A DNA stretch of 64,000 nt from CAVSRC01 sp963785065. GTDB taxonomy: Bacteria > Pseudomonadota > Alphaproteobacteria > Rhizobiales > Kaistiaceae. Positions 61,721 to 64,000 of this stretch are shown in pieces. The DNA lies in NCBI GenBank assembly GCA_963785065.1, contig CAWATX010000004.1:1054001-1118000 (forward strand), in the 5' to 3' direction. Each line of letters begins with the position of its first letter. Positions within the stretch are counted from its first letter, which is position 1. A program made the position numbers and the translations under genes. The notes below the pieces were generated by a model. The model was not told the origin of the DNA, did no database searches, and saw only the letters and a list, made by a program, of their open reading frames with translations.

Positions 61721-63343
61721 ATGATGTGGACGACAGGCGGCGTCTTGAGCGCCATGCGTAGAATTTCAGCAACCGGTTTGGCGGTGCTCGCGGGCACCCT
61801 GTTCCTCACCACCGTCGCAGCGGTCGCTGCCGATCAGCCCAAGACGGGCGGCACGCTTGTCGTGGCGACAACCAACGACACGCCCGACCTCGACATCCAG
61901 AAATACATAGCGAGTTCACAGCACAATGCGCTGTTGCCCATGTTCGACGGACTGGTCGAAAAGGACTGGACCGCCGACGCCGATTTCCCGCCGATCATCC
62001 CCGCGCTGGCCACCTCGTGGAGCGTGTCGGACGACGGCAAGGTCTACACCTTCGAGTTGCGGCACGGCGTGAAGTTCCACGACGGCACTCCGTTCAACGC
62101 GGAAGCCGCCGACTTCAACTTCAAGCGCATGACGGACCCGAACAATCCGTACTACGACCCGCAGGTCGGCAGCACCTCGCGCGGTGTGCTTAGCCAGCTC
62201 AAGGGTTCCAAGGTCGTCGACGACTATACCTTCCAGATCGAGCTATCGACGCCGAATGCCGGCTTCATCGAAGCCATGGCGAGCCTGCCCAACTATTACA
62301 TGGAATCACCGGCGGCCTTTAAGAAGTACGGCAAGGATGCCGGGCAGCACGCGGTCGGCACCGGCCCGTTCAAGCTCGCCGAATGGGTGCGTGGCCAGCG
62401 TACGGTGATGGCCCGCAACGACGACTATTGGGGCAAGAAGCCCTACGTCGACACGATGATCTATCGTCCGATCACCGACCCGGCCGCGCGCGCGGCCGCG
62501 CTCAAGGCGGGCGAGGTGCAAATCGCTTGGGACTTGCCGGTCGACCAGGTCGACTCCTTCAAGGCCGATCCCCGGTTCAACGTGTTCCTGCGCGGCATTC
62601 CGGCCACCAAAGTCATCGAGTGCGGGCAGACGAGCGGCCCGTTCTCCGATGTCAATGTTCGCCAGGCTGTGAACATGGCGATCGATCGCGAGACGCTCGC
62701 CAACGTCATCCTGAAGGGTACGGCGGTTCCCGCGACCCAGCTCTACGGCATCGGTTCGGCCTCGTACGACAAGTCGCTGCCGATATTCGCCAAGTACGAT
62801 CCGGAAGCCGCCAAGGCGCTGCTGGCGAAGACGAAGTACCCCAACGGCTTCAGCTTCTACATCGTCACCTCGCCAGAGAATGAGCCGATTGCCGGCGCGA
62901 TGCAGGCCTACGAGTTCGTCCAGGCCAACCTCGCCGACATCGGCGTCAAGATGGACATCCACGTGGTCGACAACACCACGTCCAACGCGGTCTACATGAA
63001 GCCGAAGGCCGACGATGAATGCGTCACCTTCGATCGCGGCTACGATACCGACTTCATCCTCGACATGGGCTACTACGGCAAGGGCTGCGTGCCGAAAGGC
63101 ATGAACGACCAGTGCTACAGCAACCCCGAGGTCGATGCCCTGATGGAGAAGGCCTACACCGCGAAGGACATCAACGAGTGGCGCTCGCTGCACCAGCAGG
63201 CCCAGAAACTCATTGTCGCTGACTACGGCAGCATCCCGCTGGTCCATGGGCTGAGACCGATGGCTTCGTTGAAGACTGTCAAGAACTGGCTGCCGGCAAG
63301 GGCCTGGCTGCAGTTCCCCGGTGACGCCTGGCTCGACCAATAG
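61721..63343 (+). CDS. Peptide-type ABC transporter substrate-binding protein (SBP family 5)
   Basis: A 540-residue periplasmic protein. The signal peptide is long, to about residue 37 (MRRISATGLAVLAGTLFLTTVAAVAAD), and the hallmark FELRHGVKFHDGTPFNAEAADFNFKRM is present. The start is one of two adjacent ATGs at 61721/61724 behind GGAG. It differs clearly from the binding protein at 55335, so the two importers are not a simple duplication. Paired with the amidase before it and the permease after it. Confidence 0.9.
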   Translation: MMWTTGGVLSAMRRISATGLAVLAGTLFLTTVAAVAADQPKTGGTLVVATTNDTPDLDIQKYIASSQHNALLPMFDGLVEKDWTADADFPPIIPALATSWSVSDDGKVYTFELRHGVKFHDGTPFNAEAADFNFKRMTDPNNPYYDPQVGSTSRGVLSQLKGSKVVDDYTFQIELSTPNAGFIEAMASLPNYYMESPAAFKKYGKDAGQHAVGTGPFKLAEWVRGQRTVMARNDDYWGKKPYVDTMIYRPITDPAARAAALKAGEVQIAWDLPVDQVDSFKADPRFNVFLRGIPATKVIECGQTSGPFSDVNVRQAVNMAIDRETLANVILKGTAVPATQLYGIGSASYDKSLPIFAKYDPEAAKALLAKTKYPNGFSFYIVTSPENEPIAGAMQAYEFVQANLADIGVKMDIHVVDNTTSNAVYMKPKADDECVTFDRGYDTDFILDMGYYGKGCVPKGMNDQCYSNPEVDALMEKAYTAKDINEWRSLHQQAQKLIVADYGSIPLVHGLRPMASLKTVKNWLPARAWLQFPGDAWLDQ

Positions 63344-63350
63344 AGGACGG

Positions 63351-63380
63351 AGGCGGCGGGGCCGGCTGGCTCCGCCGCCT
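63351..63380 (+). promoter_or_regulatory. Intercistronic hairpin after the binding-protein gene
   Basis: AGGCGGCGG (63351-63359) and its perfect complement (63372-63380) enclose a 12-nt loop, seven bases after the binding-protein stop and 30 bases before the permease start. No T-run. Confidence 0.55.
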
Positions 63381-63410
63381 GTTCACGACAGAAGCGGGAT
63401 TATCTTCGCC

Positions 63411-64000
63411 ATGATCGGCATGCTCACGCGCCGCCTTCTCTATCTGATCCCGGTCCTGCTCGGCGGGTCTGCCATCGTCTTCTCACTGATCCATCTCGCG
63501 CCCGGCGACCCGGTCGATGCGATCCTGGGCATCTACGCCACGCCGGCCGCGCGCGCGGCGTTGCGCGCGCGCTACGGGCTCAACGATCCGCTGGTCGTGC
63601 AATACCTCCGCTGGCTCGGTCTGGTGCTGGTTGGGGACTGGGGCGAGTCGCTGCAGCAGCATGTTCCCGTGCTCCCGCTGGTGATCGAGAAGTTCTGGAT
63701 CACCATGATCCTCAGCACCGCTGCGACGTTGTTCGCCGCGGTCGTCGGCATCATCGCAGGCATCGTCGCAGCGGTGAAGCAGAACACATGGGTCGACCAT
63801 CTGATCCTGCTCGTTTCGGTGTTTGCCGTCAGCATGCCGCCCTACTGGCTGGGTCTGGTGGGGATCTTCGTCTTCTCGGTGACGCTGCACTGGCTGCCCA
63901 CCGGCGGTCTCTACGATTTCACCGGCAGCGCGACCCCTGGCTCGCTTCTGCGTCATCTCATCATGCCCGCCGTCGTCGCCGGGCTGACGCCGGCGGCGAT
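63411..64000 (+). CDS. Peptide-type ABC transporter permease, OppB/DppB-like (N-terminal part)
   Basis: The frame stays open to the window end, giving about 196 residues. It begins MIGMLTRRLLYLIPVLLGGSAIVFSLIHLAPGDPVDA, continues with RYGLNDPLVVQYLRWLGLVLVGDWGES and at least four membrane segments, and stops before the coupling loop would be reached. Start at 63411, or at the ATG at 63420. The OppC-like partner and ATPase should follow outside the window. Confidence 0.9.
   Translation, partial: MIGMLTRRLLYLIPVLLGGSAIVFSLIHLAPGDPVDAILGIYATPAARAALRARYGLNDPLVVQYLRWLGLVLVGDWGESLQQHVPVLPLVIEKFWITMILSTAATLFAAVVGIIAGIVAAVKQNTWVDHLILLVSVFAVSMPPYWLGLVGIFVFSVTLHWLPTGGLYDFTGSATPGSLLRHLIMPAVVAGLTPAA

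Overview
The window is GC-rich, tightly packed bacterial DNA. Long operons with ATGA and TGATG start/stop overlaps, many ABC and TRAP importers, a TamA/TamB pair, a NasS/NasT-type nitrite assimilation operon and a palindromic intergenic element all point to an alphaproteobacterium of the Hyphomicrobiales, possibly Mesorhizobium or a relative. The genus is an inference. No rRNA, tRNA, CRISPR array, transposase or phage gene was found. Most of the window deals with scavenging nitrogen (biuret-type ureides, nitrite, amides) and organic acids or glycosides.

Region 1 (1-10846): a BMP-type ABC importer (substrate-binding protein cut by the window edge, two permeases, double ATPase) interleaved with biuret hydrolase (biuH), a second isochorismatase-fold hydrolase that best fits triuret hydrolase (trtA), atzG-atzE, a 5-formyltetrahydrofolate cyclo-ligase-like gene and atzH. 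Allophanate hydrolase atzF and a small membrane protein lie on the opposite strand. Together they can be read as uptake of a biuret/triuret-like compound and its conversion to ammonia and CO2. A 178-bp palindromic element sits inside the operon.

Region 2 (11030-20839): a fumarylacetoacetase-family hydrolase, a large six-hairpin-glycosidase-like protein, a hydantoin racemase-like protein, a complete branched-chain-amino-acid-type ABC importer (livKHMGF order) and a divergent GntR regulator. Region 3 (20946-26475): glyoxalase I, an enolase-superfamily sugar acid dehydratase and a GntR regulator, divergent from a TRAP transporter (dctPQM).

Region 4 (26521-34605, minus strand): nasT-nasS, then a leader RNA carrying two hairpins with A1/G4 hexaloops and an intrinsic terminator, then a nitrite channel, ferredoxin-type nitrite/sulfite reductase, a CysJ-like diflavin reductase and siroheme synthase cysG. 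cysG carries an in-frame 33-bp tandem duplication. Region 5 (34834-41023): tamA-tamB.

Region 6 (41122-51301, minus strand): a GntR regulator, an oligopeptide/oligosaccharide-type ABC importer, a D-2-hydroxyacid dehydrogenase and a glycosidase-like protein. Region 7 (51588-59747): an AmiC/AmiR-like sensor and ANTAR antiterminator pair placed behind a promoter and intrinsic terminator, heading an operon with a peptide-type ABC importer and an acetamidase/formamidase. Region 8 (60046-64000): an amidase, another peptide-type binding protein and the start of its permease, cut by the window edge. Several binding-protein genes are followed by perfect or near-perfect GC-rich hairpins.
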